Source: Cellulophaga sp. HaHaR_3_176 (GTDB taxonomy: Bacteria; Bacteroidota; Bacteroidia; Flavobacteriales; Flavobacteriaceae). Taken from it: 64,000 nucleotides of DNA. Positions 17,387 to 26,272 of the stretch are shown in pieces. Location: the NCBI RefSeq assembly GCF_019021925.1, contig NZ_CP058990.1, positions 2,692,001 to 2,756,000 on the forward strand, given 5' to 3'. The notes beneath the pieces were generated by a model. It saw only the letters and a program-made list of their open reading frames with translations, was not told the origin of the DNA and searched no databases. How positions within the stretch are numbered: the stretch's first letter is position 1; each line of letters begins with the position of its first letter. A program made the translations under genes and the position numbers.

Positions 17387-20300
17387 ATGCGCTATTTTTG
17401 TTTATTGTTGATTTTTCTATTCATTTCTTCTTGCTCTGAAAAGAAAAGTTCGTTATTTTCAAAAATCTCAGCAGAACACTCTGGGATATATTTTAATAAT
17501 AAAATAGTTGAAACAGATAGTTTTAATATTATAAGTAATGAGTATATTTTTAACGGTGGAGGTGTTGCTATTGGTGACTTTAATAACGACAGCTTACCTG
17601 ATATTTTCTTCACAGGTAACCAACAACCCAATAAATTATACCTTAACAAAGGAGAGTTAAAATTTACCGATATCTCTAGCGAGTCTGGCACCGAAGCTAA
17701 AGAAAACTGGAATACAGGCGTTGCAGTTGTAGATATTAATAATGATGGATTATTAGACATCTATGTTTGCTCTGCAATGTTATCAGACGAAAAAAAAAGA
17801 AACAAGCTTTTTGTAAACCAAGGATTAAATAAAAATAACATCCCGACGTTCAAAGAAAAAGCTAATGATTACGGCATATCAGGAAAAGAAAACAGCATGA
17901 ATGCTACTTTTTTCGACTATGATAAAGATGGATTATTAGACTTGTATGTTTTGAATAATGTTGACATACATATTCTACCTTCTAATTATAGAAAAAAAAT
18001 TATTGATGGATCTTCTTTAAGCAATGATAAACTATACCACAATAACGGAGACGGCACATTTACTGATGTAACTCTTAAGGCCGGAATCTCTATAGAAGGG
18101 TATGGATTAGGTTTAGCAATTGCAGATTTAAATTACGATGGATGGCCAGATATTTATGTGAGCAATGATTATCTATCAAATGACATCTTATATTTAAACA
18201 ATCAAGACGGAACTTTCTCAAACCAAATCAAAGATGTTATCAAGCATCAAAGTAAATTTTCAATGGGATCAGATATCTCCGACTTCAATAATGATGGGTA
18301 TTTAGATATTATTACTCTTGATATGTTAGGAGAAACAAATCAAAGACTAAAAACAACCATTGATAAAAATAAATATACGAACTACATCCTTAACGAAAAA
18401 TTTGATTACGAACATCAATATAGTCGCAACATGTTGCAAAAAGGAAATGGACCTAACGTACCCTATAGTGAAATTGGTCTTATGGCTGGTGTTTCTAAAA
18501 CAGATTGGAGTTGGTCTCCCCTATTTGTTGATATGGACAATGATGGTTTTAAAGATTTATTAATAACTAATGGCTTCCCTAGAGATATTACAGATTTAGA
18601 TTTTCGTGACTTTAAATTCAATGTAAGTCGTTATCTGAGTAATGGTCAAATATTAGATTCTATTCCTGAAATAAAAACTCCTAACTATGCTTATAAATAT
18701 GATGGAGAAAGTAGGTTTATAGATGTTGGAGAAGAATGGGGCCTTAATATTTCTTCTTTTTCGAACGGAGCAGCCTATGCCGATTTAGATAATGATGGAG
18801 ATTTAGATTACATAGTTAATAATATTAATGATGAAGCTTTTCTTTTCGAAAACAATAGCAATAAAAAAAACAATTATATTAAAGTTGATTTAATTGGGCC
18901 TCAGACAAACAAACTAGGTATTGGAAGTAAAGTTGTTGTTCGCTTCGAAAACGAATTGTTTCAATATCAAGAACATTATTTGAGTAAAGGGTATATGTCT
19001 TCTGTAGATAGTAAATTACATTTTGGTTTAGGTGCTGAAAAAATAATTAAAAGTATAGAAGTTCTTTGGTCTGATGGTAAATTTGAAAAACAATCAAATA
19101 TCAATGCGAACCAAAAAATACAATTCAACTATAGTAATGCATACTTGCCCTCTAAAGAAGAATTAAATTTTCCTTTTATTCCAAAAATATCAAAACCCCT
19201 GTTGGCTGATATTACAAAAAAGTCTGGCATAAATTACAAACATGAAGAAACAGATATAATTGATTTTAATGCGCAACGCGTATTACCTCACAAACTAACA
19301 CAAAACGGCCCTTGCCTTGCTTCTGGCGATTTAAATGGTGATGGATTTGAAGATTTTATTATAGGAAGTTCCTCTAGTTTTTCTCCTCAACTATTTTTTC
19401 AACAAAAGGAAGGTGATTTCGTTCAGAAAAATTTGTTTGATGATGAACAAAATAAAAATTTTGAAGAAGAAAGTATTGCTTTTTTTGACTTAGATAATGA
19501 TGGTGACCTTGATATTTATTTAGTATCTGGTAGCAATGAATTTATGGTAGATGATAGCTTTTATGAAGATAGACTACTCATTAATGATGGAAAAGGAAAC
19601 TTCACTCTAGCAACTGATAGAATGCCAAAAATCAGTTCTAGTGGATCTATTGTATCTGTCAATGATTTTGATAATGATGGCTTTGTTGATGTATTCGTAG
19701 GTGGCAGAACTCCTTTTGCACAATACCCAATTGCAGACAAAAGTTTTTTACTTAAAAACAATGGAGGAAAATTAGAAGATGTTACTGAAAGCTATGCTCC
19801 GGAGCTAAGAAATATTGGAATGATTACAAGTGCCACCTGGGAGGATATTGATTTAAATGGTATAAAAGATTTAATTTTAGTTGGAGAATTTATGCCTATA
19901 ACTATTTTTAAAAATGATAATAAATCACTTAAAAAAGCAACCAATACAGGTATAAACGACCTTTTTGGATGGTGGGAAAGTATATCAGGTGCTGATTTTG
20001 ATAAAGACGGAGATATTGATTTTATTGTCGGCAACATGGGAGCTAATAACTTATACCAACCCTCTACAGAAAGACCTGTTACATTAATCTCAAAAGATTT
20101 TGATGAAAATGGAGCAATAGACCCCATCATGTTTGCATATCTGAAGAGTAGTTATGACGATACTAGTTTTAAATCTTTTCCAGTTAATTTCTGGGGAGAC
20201 CTTTATAGCCAGAGTACGTTATTTAGATCAAAATTTAACTCTTATAAAGAGTATGCCCTTGCTACAGAAAAAACTTTATTATCTAAAAAAGAATTAGAAG

Positions 20301-20698
20301 GAGCGACTACACTAACTGGTAATTATGACCGAAGTGTTTATATTGAAAATCTAGGGAACGGTAAATTTAAATACACACAATTACCATGGGAAGCACAAGT
20401 TGCACCAATAAATAGTATTTTAAATCTAGATTATAATAATGATGGTAATTTAGATATTTTATTAGTTGGCAATGATTTTGGCAATGAAGTTTTTATAGGT
20501 CGTTATGATGCCTTAAACGGGTGCTTATTAGAAGGTGATGGAAAAGGAAATTTCAAAACTATAGAAACTAGCGAAAGTGGGTTTTTAGTTTCAGGTGATG
20601 CAAAGCATATGATTAAAGTTGAACATGCTAAAGACAAAAATCCTTATATTTTAATTTCTCAAAATAGAGATAGTTTAAAGGTTTTTCAAAAAAATTAG
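17387..20698 (+). CDS. Large VCBS/FG-GAP repeat lipoprotein with ASPIC/UnbV domain
   Basis: A 1103-residue lipoprotein: signal ending in ISSC (Cys16). I count 14 calcium-loop motifs of the FG-GAP/VCBS type, among them DFNNDSLPD, DINNDGLLD, DYDKDGLLD, DLNYDGWPD, DFNNDGYLD, DMDNDGFKD, DLDNDGDLD, DLNGDGFED, DFDNDGFVD, DFDKDGDID and DYNNDGNLD. They form two blocks, about residues 50-480 and 640-1060. Between them (about residues 505-580) is an ASPIC/UnbV-type domain with LGIGSKVVVRFEN, LHFGLGAEK and IEVLWSDGK. This suggests two beta-propellers around a beta-rich linker. Such proteins often accompany SusCD pairs in marine Bacteroidota. A surface ligand-binding role with the upstream SusCD pair is inferred; no catalytic site is evident. 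Confidence 0.88.
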   Translation: MRYFCLLLIFLFISSCSEKKSSLFSKISAEHSGIYFNNKIVETDSFNIISNEYIFNGGGVAIGDFNNDSLPDIFFTGNQQPNKLYLNKGELKFTDISSESGTEAKENWNTGVAVVDINNDGLLDIYVCSAMLSDEKKRNKLFVNQGLNKNNIPTFKEKANDYGISGKENSMNATFFDYDKDGLLDLYVLNNVDIHILPSNYRKKIIDGSSLSNDKLYHNNGDGTFTDVTLKAGISIEGYGLGLAIADLNYDGWPDIYVSNDYLSNDILYLNNQDGTFSNQIKDVIKHQSKFSMGSDISDFNNDGYLDIITLDMLGETNQRLKTTIDKNKYTNYILNEKFDYEHQYSRNMLQKGNGPNVPYSEIGLMAGVSKTDWSWSPLFVDMDNDGFKDLLITNGFPRDITDLDFRDFKFNVSRYLSNGQILDSIPEIKTPNYAYKYDGESRFIDVGEEWGLNISSFSNGAAYADLDNDGDLDYIVNNINDEAFLFENNSNKKNNYIKVDLIGPQTNKLGIGSKVVVRFENELFQYQEHYLSKGYMSSVDSKLHFGLGAEKIIKSIEVLWSDGKFEKQSNINANQKIQFNYSNAYLPSKEELNFPFIPKISKPLLADITKKSGINYKHEETDIIDFNAQRVLPHKLTQNGPCLASGDLNGDGFEDFIIGSSSSFSPQLFFQQKEGDFVQKNLFDDEQNKNFEEESIAFFDLDNDGDLDIYLVSGSNEFMVDDSFYEDRLLINDGKGNFTLATDRMPKISSSGSIVSVNDFDNDGFVDVFVGGRTPFAQYPIADKSFLLKNNGGKLEDVTESYAPELRNIGMITSATWEDIDLNGIKDLILVGEFMPITIFKNDNKSLKKATNTGINDLFGWWESISGADFDKDGDIDFIVGNMGANNLYQPSTERPVTLISKDFDENGAIDPIMFAYLKSSYDDTSFKSFPVNFWGDLYSQSTLFRSKFNSYKEYALATEKTLLSKKELEGATTLTGNYDRSVYIENLGNGKFKYTQLPWEAQVAPINSILNLDYNNDGNLDILLVGNDFGNEVFIGRYDALNGCLLEGDGKGNFKTIETSESGFLVSGDAKHMIKVEHAKDKNPYILISQNRDSLKVFQKN

Positions 20699-20775
20699 AG
20701 TTTGAATATTTGCTTTTTTAATTCATACCAATATATAGAGTAGAAGTAAAGATGTTTATCAATTTTTCTAAATTG

Positions 20776-20783
20776 TATATTTG
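20776..20783 (+). promoter_or_regulatory. -7 promoter element TATATTTG before the rhodanese operon
   Basis: An exact TAnnTTTG match 27 bases before the ATG at 20811. No clean TTTG lies 19 bases upstream. It supports the later ATG start for the rhodanese gene, because an upstream TTG start at 20781 would fall inside the promoter. Confidence 0.55.
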
Positions 20784-20810
20784 CTAGAACAACTATACAT
20801 TCCATTTCTT

Positions 20811-21299
20811 ATGAAATATATTTTAACAGCCGTTTTTACTGTTTTATCTATTAACACTATATTTTGCCAAAGAACTATAGATAAAACTTTAGCAAAGCTC
20901 AACAACAAATCAATTCCGTACATAACACCCGATGAGCTTCAAACATTAGATAATTATATTTTATTAGATTCTAGAAAAGTAAATGAATTTAATATTAGCC
21001 ATATTAAAAATGCTACTTGGGTAGGCTATAAAGAATTTGACCTAAATTTAATACCCAATACACTAAAAGACACTCCTATTGTTGTTTATTGCTCTATCGG
21101 TGTAAGATCCGAAGATATTGGCGAGAAGCTGGTAGCGAGCGGGTATACAAATGTTAAAAATTTATATGGTGGAATTTTTCTTTGGTTAGAAAAAGGGTAT
21201 CCTATTTATGATATAAATGAAAAAGAAACAAAAAAAGTACATGCCTTTAGCAAGTATTGGGGCAAATTACTGACCAAGGGAGAGAAAATTTATAATTAA
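20811..21299 (+). CDS. Secreted rhodanese-like domain protein
   Basis: A 162-residue protein using the ATG at 20811, which gives a clear signal peptide (MKYILTAVFTVLSINTIFCQ). The remainder is one rhodanese domain: LLDSRKVNEFNISHIKNATW, then the active loop YCSIGVRS with catalytic Cys94, and LYGGIFLWLEKGYPI. The C-x-x-G-x-R-S loop suits a sulfurtransferase carrying a cysteine persulfide; the periplasmic location means the partner is unknown. It is first in a plus-strand run with a TIGR04282-type transferase, PNP, DUF547 and a TIGR04283-type glycosyltransferase. Rhodanese proteins recur near such gene sets, but the link is not established. Confidence 0.85.
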   Translation: MKYILTAVFTVLSINTIFCQRTIDKTLAKLNNKSIPYITPDELQTLDNYILLDSRKVNEFNISHIKNATWVGYKEFDLNLIPNTLKDTPIVVYCSIGVRSEDIGEKLVASGYTNVKNLYGGIFLWLEKGYPIYDINEKETKKVHAFSKYWGKLLTKGEKIYN

Positions 21300-21309
21300 A
21301 AAAAAAGCT

Positions 21310-21927
21310 TTGAAATCAAAAAATTTACTTTTAATTTTTACCAGAAATCCTGAGTTCGGAAAATGCAAATCGCGACTAGCAAATAAAGTAGGCAAACAAA
21401 CTGCATTAGATATTTACAAATTTTTACTAGACCATACCGTTTCTATTACCGAAAAATTAGAAAGTACAAAAGCAGTTTATTATTCTGAAGAAATTTGGGA
21501 TAATGACATTTGGAATAATGATATTTATCAAAAAAAACTTCAAAAAGGAGAAGATTTAGGTGTACGCATGAAAAATGCTATTGAAGACGGATTTAATACT
21601 GGTTACAATAAAATTATTGTTATTGGTAGTGACATGTTCGATTTAAACCAAAAAGACTTAGAGCTTGCTTTTGAAAAATTAAATTCATCTGATTTTGTAA
21701 TCGGACCTGCAGAAGATGGCGGGTATTATTTATTAGGAATGAAAACTCTAGAACCCTCTCTTTTTACAAATAAAAATTGGGGTACAGAAACAGTTTTAAA
21801 AGACACTCTTGATAATTTAAAAAATAAAAAAACAGAAGTTTTGGATACAAGAAATGATGTTGATTACTATGAAGACATTAAAGATATTTCTGCATTTAAG
21901 CCCTTCTTAAAAAATATAAAACAATGA
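21310..21927 (+). CDS. TIGR04282-type transferase (rSAM/selenodomain or arsenosugar-associated, CofC-like)
   Basis: A 205-residue GT-A/nucleotidyltransferase-like protein starting at TTG, 10 bases after the rhodanese stop. Family motifs are LLIFTRNPEFGKCKSRLA (nucleotide-binding start), LGVRMKNAIEDGF, IVIGSDMFDL (DxD-like) and FVIGPAEDGGYYLLGM. The family was defined as transferase 1, rSAM/selenodomain-associated, and is now often labelled an arsenosugar biosynthesis glycosyltransferase. Its exact reaction is not settled. It overlaps the PNP gene by 4 bases (ATGA), and the TIGR04283 partner lies 1.6 kb downstream. The radical SAM enzyme expected with it is not in this window. Confidence 0.85.
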   Translation: MKSKNLLLIFTRNPEFGKCKSRLANKVGKQTALDIYKFLLDHTVSITEKLESTKAVYYSEEIWDNDIWNNDIYQKKLQKGEDLGVRMKNAIEDGFNTGYNKIIVIGSDMFDLNQKDLELAFEKLNSSDFVIGPAEDGGYYLLGMKTLEPSLFTNKNWGTETVLKDTLDNLKNKKTEVLDTRNDVDYYEDIKDISAFKPFLKNIKQ

Positions 21928-22739
21928 CTATAAAACAATTAGACGAATCTACTAAATACCTAACAGAAAAAGGTTTTGATGCTCCTGAAATAGGAATTGT
22001 ATTAGGCACAGGATTAGGTAAATTAGTTGAACAAATAAACAATCCAATTGAAGCTCACTATAACCATATTCCTAATTTTCCTTTAGCAACTGTTGAATTT
22101 CATACAGGAAAATTAATTTACGGAACCTTTGAAGGCAAAAAAGTTGTTGTAATGCAGGGACGCTTTCACATTTATGAAGGTTATGATTTAATGGATGTAA
22201 CGTACCCAATTAGAGTCATGCATCAACTAGGCATCAAAAAACTATTTATTTCTAACGCCTCTGGAGCTATAAATTTAAATTTTAAAAAAGGAGATATGAT
22301 GTTAATCGAAGATCACCTTAATCTCCAAGGCGGATCACCTTTAGCGTTTAAAAATGTTTCTGATTTTGGAAATAGATTTACAGATATGAATGCTCCTTAT
22401 GATGCGAGCATGAGAGCAAAGCTTTTGGAAATCGCTAAAAAGCAAAATATAACACTTAAAGAAGGTGTTTACGCATCTGTAGTTGGCCCGCAGTTAGAAA
22501 CCAGAGCAGAGTACAGAATGCTGAAAATTATCGGTGCTGATGCTGTTGGAATGAGTACTGTTCCTGAAGTTATTGTTGCGAACCATTTAAATTTGCCTGT
22601 AGTCGCAATATCTGTTTTAACAGATGAATGCGACCCTGATAATCTACAACCATTTAATATTGAAGAAATAATTAAAATAGCTGAAGAAACAGAACCCAAA
22701 ATGGTTACTTTATTTAGAGAATTAATAAAAACCCTATAA
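21924..22739 (+). CDS. Purine nucleoside phosphorylase (trimeric PNP/MTAP family)
   Basis: A 271-residue enzyme that splits purine nucleosides with phosphate to free base and ribose-1-phosphate. The phosphate site GIVLGTGLG, MQGRFHIYEGY, the FISNASGAINLNF strand and GPQLETRAEYRM (Glu192) are all present. At the base-recognition position the sequence is SVLTDECDPDN, with Asp234 where mammalian 6-oxopurine PNPs have Asn (LITNK) and MTA phosphorylases have Asp (ATDYD). This hints at acceptance of adenine nucleosides, though Asp may be common in Bacteroidota members. Translationally coupled (ATGA) to the TIGR04282-type gene, so it may remove adenine from a 5'-modified deoxyadenosine in that pathway; this is inference. 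Confidence 0.92.
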   Translation: MTIKQLDESTKYLTEKGFDAPEIGIVLGTGLGKLVEQINNPIEAHYNHIPNFPLATVEFHTGKLIYGTFEGKKVVVMQGRFHIYEGYDLMDVTYPIRVMHQLGIKKLFISNASGAINLNFKKGDMMLIEDHLNLQGGSPLAFKNVSDFGNRFTDMNAPYDASMRAKLLEIAKKQNITLKEGVYASVVGPQLETRAEYRMLKIIGADAVGMSTVPEVIVANHLNLPVVAISVLTDECDPDNLQPFNIEEIIKIAEETEPKMVTLFRELIKTL

Positions 22740-22850
22740 GTTTATTTGATTTTAGAAAAATTATGCTAGTGATGTTATTTATCGAAAAACGGTATTCTTT
22801 TTGTAAGGTTGTTTATAGATTAACAACTTAAAGCTTATAAATATAAAATA

Positions 22851-23582
22851 ATGAAAATACTATATATATTATTTCTAGCATTAACATCTTTAGGGATCAC
22901 CTCTGAAAACAACTCAACAACGTTAAGCCATGACAAGCCAGATCATACTGCTTGGAATACGCTATTACAAAAGCATGTTGACAAAAAAGGTAACGTAAAT
23001 TATAGTGCATTTAAAAAAGAAGAAAGTAAGTTAGAAAATTATTTAAATAATTTAGCTAAAAATGCACCTGCTAAAAACTGGTCTAAATCTGAAACATTAG
23101 CATATTATATTAATCTCTACAATGCAGGTACTGTAAAATTAATTTTAAACAATTACCCAACAAAAAGTATTAAAGACATAAGAAAACCTTGGGATATAGA
23201 ATGGATTAAAGTTGCTGAAAACACATATTCATTAGGACAAATCGAGCATAAAATTCTTAGAAAAATGGGAGAGCCAAGAATTCATTTTGCGATAAACTGT
23301 GCTTCATATTCTTGCCCTAAACTTTTGAACAAAGCCTATACTGCTTCTAACTTGAATGATGAGCTAGAAAAAGCAACTGTTGATTTTATAAATGATACTA
23401 CGCGCAATAAAATTTCTGAGAATGAACTTGAGCTATCCAATATTTTTAAATGGTATAAAAGTGATTTCACTGAAAACAAAACTCTTATAGAGTACATTCA
23501 ACCCTACACTAAAGTTAAAATTGACACTAAAGCAGATGTTAACTATTTAGTATATGACTGGAGCTTAAATGAAATCAAATAA
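22851..23582 (+). CDS. Secreted DUF547 protein (first copy)
   Basis: A 243-residue exported protein of unknown function. It has a signal peptide (KILYILFLALTSLGITS) and then a DUF547 domain: HVDKKGNVNYSAFKKE, LAYYINLYNAGTVKLILNNY, the conserved HFAINCASYSCPKL block, and IFKWYKSDF near the end. The Cys pair and His in HFAINCASYSCP are the most conserved features and could be an active or metal site. It overlaps the next gene by 14 bases. A second DUF547 gene lies at 29495-30211, so the locus carries two diverged copies. Confidence 0.85.
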   Translation: MKILYILFLALTSLGITSENNSTTLSHDKPDHTAWNTLLQKHVDKKGNVNYSAFKKEESKLENYLNNLAKNAPAKNWSKSETLAYYINLYNAGTVKLILNNYPTKSIKDIRKPWDIEWIKVAENTYSLGQIEHKILRKMGEPRIHFAINCASYSCPKLLNKAYTASNLNDELEKATVDFINDTTRNKISENELELSNIFKWYKSDFTENKTLIEYIQPYTKVKIDTKADVNYLVYDWSLNEIK

Positions 23583-24273
23583 TTTAAAAATAAGCATCAT
23601 AATACCTGTATTGAATGAAGAAGCTTCAATTGCTCGTATTTTAGATTACTTAATATCAAATAGTAGTTCTAAATCTATTTTAGAAATAATTGTCATTGAT
23701 GGTGGTAGTACAGATGCAACTGCAAAAATAGCTTCAAAAATGGGGGCTATAGTTCTCTATTCAGAAAGAGGTAGAGCTAAACAGCTCAATGTAGGTGCCA
23801 AACATGCAAAAGGTGATATACTTTATTTTTTACATGTAGACACTTTCCCCCCTACTAACTATGATTTACAAATTATTGAAGCGGTAAAAAAAGGAAATAA
23901 TGTCGGTTGTTTTGAAATGAAATTTGACTCTAACAGCCGTTTTTTAAACTTCTTTGCTTGGTTCACTAAAGTAAATCACACTTTATGCAGAGGTGGCGAC
24001 CAATCTTTATTTATTACCAATACACTATTTAACGAAACTGCTGGTTTTGATGAAAACTATAAAGTATATGAGGACAATGAATTTATTTGTAGAATTTATA
24101 AAGTAGCTGATTTTAAAATTCTTCCTTTTAAAATTAAAACGTCTGCCAGAAGGTATGATGAACGCGGTAAATATATACTACAATATCACTTTGGAATTAT
24201 TCATCTAAAAAATTACCTAGGTGCTGGGCCTGAGCAATTGTATGAATATTACAGAAAAAAGATAGCTAGCTAA
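23569..24273 (+). CDS. TIGR04283-type family 2 glycosyltransferase (MftF-like)
   Basis: A 234-residue GT-A glycosyltransferase. KISIIIPVLNEEASIARIL, IIVIDGGSTDAT and DILYFLHVDTFPP (DxD-like) form the nucleotide-sugar site, and CRGGDQSLFITN with VYEDNEFICR forms the acceptor side. The family was named transferase 2, rSAM/selenodomain-associated, and is also labelled an arsenosugar biosynthesis glycosyltransferase. It starts 14 bases inside the DUF547 gene. There is no membrane helix, so it probably acts in the cytoplasm or at the inner membrane surface. With the TIGR04282-type protein it forms the usual pair, here interleaved with PNP and DUF547. Confidence 0.87.
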   Translation: MKSNNLKISIIIPVLNEEASIARILDYLISNSSSKSILEIIVIDGGSTDATAKIASKMGAIVLYSERGRAKQLNVGAKHAKGDILYFLHVDTFPPTNYDLQIIEAVKKGNNVGCFEMKFDSNSRFLNFFAWFTKVNHTLCRGGDQSLFITNTLFNETAGFDENYKVYEDNEFICRIYKVADFKILPFKIKTSARRYDERGKYILQYHFGIIHLKNYLGAGPEQLYEYYRKKIAS

Positions 24274-24275
24274 AC

Positions 24276-25286
24276 CTACTTTTCAAAATCTAACAATACA
24301 CCTTCGCTTACCCATTTCGCAAGTGCCTGCCTATTATCTGGGTCTAAAATTCTTCTCTGATCTTTTTCATTTGTTATATTCCCAATTTCAATAAAAGTCA
24401 TTGCAGGATGTGTTTTTTTAACTAAATATAACGAGCTTCTATCCTCAAAAGTACCAGAATAGGTTCTATTAGGTTGGTACTTTTTATACTTAGCTTCAAA
24501 TGTTTTATGAATACTTTCTGCTAATTTTTTACCGTTTTTACTTTTTTCATGATGATAAAAAAACACATCTATGTTTTGTCCCACACTTCTACTATCTACA
24601 TGAGTCACAATTAAACGCTGATATTTTCCTTTATTCTCTTTATATAATTGATTAACAACATCAACACGTTGCTTTAATCTTTCTACCTGATTCAGTGGTA
24701 TTACTTTGTTTGGGTACACTACCTCATCCCAATCTAACTCTAAAATACGCTCATCTCTAATACCATCATCTGGGTCTCTAACAATTATATAAACCATCGC
24801 CCCATGCGATATTAGCTCTCTAGCCAAACGCAAAGTTACATCATAGGCATATTCATCTTCTGAAATAGATTTACCTACATAGGTTGTCATCGCCCCAGGG
24901 TCCGGACCACCATGACCTGAAATCAAATAATATACAGCTCCTTCTAAACGTGTACTTTTCGAATCTACTTCAGCATATTTTTTTCCAAAAATATCATAAG
25001 ACAATCCTTTTATTGTTTTTGTCTCAACATCTAACTTTACATTTAAATCTTCTGCTTTTATCGGAATAACATATGTTCTCCCCTCGTAAAGGTGCACACT
25101 ATCTCTGAGATTATCTGCATTTACGGAAACAAATTCATCGTAAACATCATAAGGATTTGCACCTTGTTTACGTAATAACGATAAAATTCCATCACCTTTT
25201 TCAGCTACTGCATACAGTATAGTATCTTGACTATTAACGTTGCTGAACGCAAAAAAGGTAATTACTAAAAAAACAGCTAATCTCAT
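24276..25286 (-). CDS. N-acetylmuramoyl-L-alanine amidase (Amidase_3) with LysM-like N-terminus
   Basis: A 336-residue secreted peptidoglycan amidase. Signal peptide (residues 1-19), a LysM-like region (~24-76, VAEKGDGILSLLRKQG and GRTYVIPIK), then an Amidase_3 domain. The zinc ligands and catalytic residues are in place: SGHGGPDPGA (His125), Glu145 in SEDEYAYDV, THVDSR (His229) and TFIEIGNITN (Glu300). It cleaves the bond between muramic acid and L-alanine, acting in cell separation or wall turnover. Its stop is 2 bp from the convergent TIGR04283-type gene. Directly upstream on the same strand is a paralogue that has lost all four of these residues. Confidence 0.9.
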   Translation of the reverse strand: MRLAVFLVITFFAFSNVNSQDTILYAVAEKGDGILSLLRKQGANPYDVYDEFVSVNADNLRDSVHLYEGRTYVIPIKAEDLNVKLDVETKTIKGLSYDIFGKKYAEVDSKSTRLEGAVYYLISGHGGPDPGAMTTYVGKSISEDEYAYDVTLRLARELISHGAMVYIIVRDPDDGIRDERILELDWDEVVYPNKVIPLNQVERLKQRVDVVNQLYKENKGKYQRLIVTHVDSRSVGQNIDVFFYHHEKSKNGKKLAESIHKTFEAKYKKYQPNRTYSGTFEDRSSLYLVKKTHPAMTFIEIGNITNEKDQRRILDPDNRQALAKWVSEGVLLDFEK

Positions 25287-25350
25287 GTTTTAATTAAAAT
25301 CTAATTTTAAAAATATTTTCTATAAAGTATTTTATGAATATGGTTTAATC

Positions 25351-26247
25351 TTAATTTTCCATATTTACAGTAGAGTAATCAATTTGCATACCAGTAGTCA
25401 CCTTGCCTACAAATTTATTCTTCTCTATTGTTGCATTTTTAGCATCTAGCTTTCTATTTTTTATATAATCAACCTTTACAAAAATCATTGCTGGTAAAGC
25501 ATTGTTAGCTATGTACAAATTTGTTTTATCGATGAAAACTTTATTTTGGACTTTAAAAATATTTTCTAAATTTTTAGCAAATTGTTTACTTTCTATACTC
25601 TTATCATGGTGTTCAACAGAAATGATTGCCTTATTAAATTTAGCACCATCTATACTAACAACCAATAATCGCTGATATTCATCGCTATATTTTAAATAGC
25701 GTTTATTTATGGCTGCTACATAATCACCAAGGTTTAAATTATTTGAATCATCAGAATCAAACATAAAAACTCGTGCCCCTTTTTCTAAAAGCTCTTGAGC
25801 TATACCATAAACAACTTGATTTTTAACACTCGATGTATTTTTTAAAACAGATAAATTTTCTGAGTCAAATACATCAAATAACAAATAGTAAACTGCTTTT
25901 TTAAGTGTACTATCTTTTTTTGTTAAAGACTGCAACCTTGTATTAAAAATAGGAGTATCGACATTTTCAGAAAGATTGATAACCTTGCCCATACTATTAA
26001 AAGATGTTTCACTTTGAGGAAGTGTATATGTAACTCCAAATTTAAGCTCACTACCCTTGCTTATTTTACCTTTATTTAAATCTATAAATTTTTGATAATT
26101 TGTATTTACATCCAGTCCTTCTCCTTGTAAAACAGAAACAATACCATCTCCTTTTTTAGCTTTAAAAGTTTGAATAATCTCTTGAGAGAAAGCACTTATT
26201 GACACAAAAAATAAAAAAGGAATAACAAAAAATTTATTGAAAATCAT
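25351..26247 (-). CDS. Degenerate amidase paralogue lacking all zinc/catalytic residues
   Basis: A 298-residue secreted protein. The start at 26247 gives a clean signal peptide (MIFNKFFVIPFLFFVSISAF); an earlier in-frame start would run into the preceding gene. It aligns end to end with its neighbour: KKGDGIVSVLQGEG and GVTYTLP match the LysM-like part, KKAVYYLLFDVFD matches the EGAVYYLISGHGG strand, and EYQRLLVVSIDG matches KYQRLIVTHVDS. The four key positions have become Val126, Ser140, Ser198 and Lys (in MIFVKVDY). The fold seems kept but no amidase chemistry is possible. A regulator or peptidoglycan-binding partner of the active enzyme is a reasonable inference; the frame is intact, so it is not called a pseudogene. 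Confidence 0.78.
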   Translation of the reverse strand: MIFNKFFVIPFLFFVSISAFSQEIIQTFKAKKGDGIVSVLQGEGLDVNTNYQKFIDLNKGKISKGSELKFGVTYTLPQSETSFNSMGKVINLSENVDTPIFNTRLQSLTKKDSTLKKAVYYLLFDVFDSENLSVLKNTSSVKNQVVYGIAQELLEKGARVFMFDSDDSNNLNLGDYVAAINKRYLKYSDEYQRLLVVSIDGAKFNKAIISVEHHDKSIESKQFAKNLENIFKVQNKVFIDKTNLYIANNALPAMIFVKVDYIKNRKLDAKNATIEKNKFVGKVTTGMQIDYSTVNMEN

Positions 26248-26272
26248 ACCATGTGTCGTTTCACAAATATTA

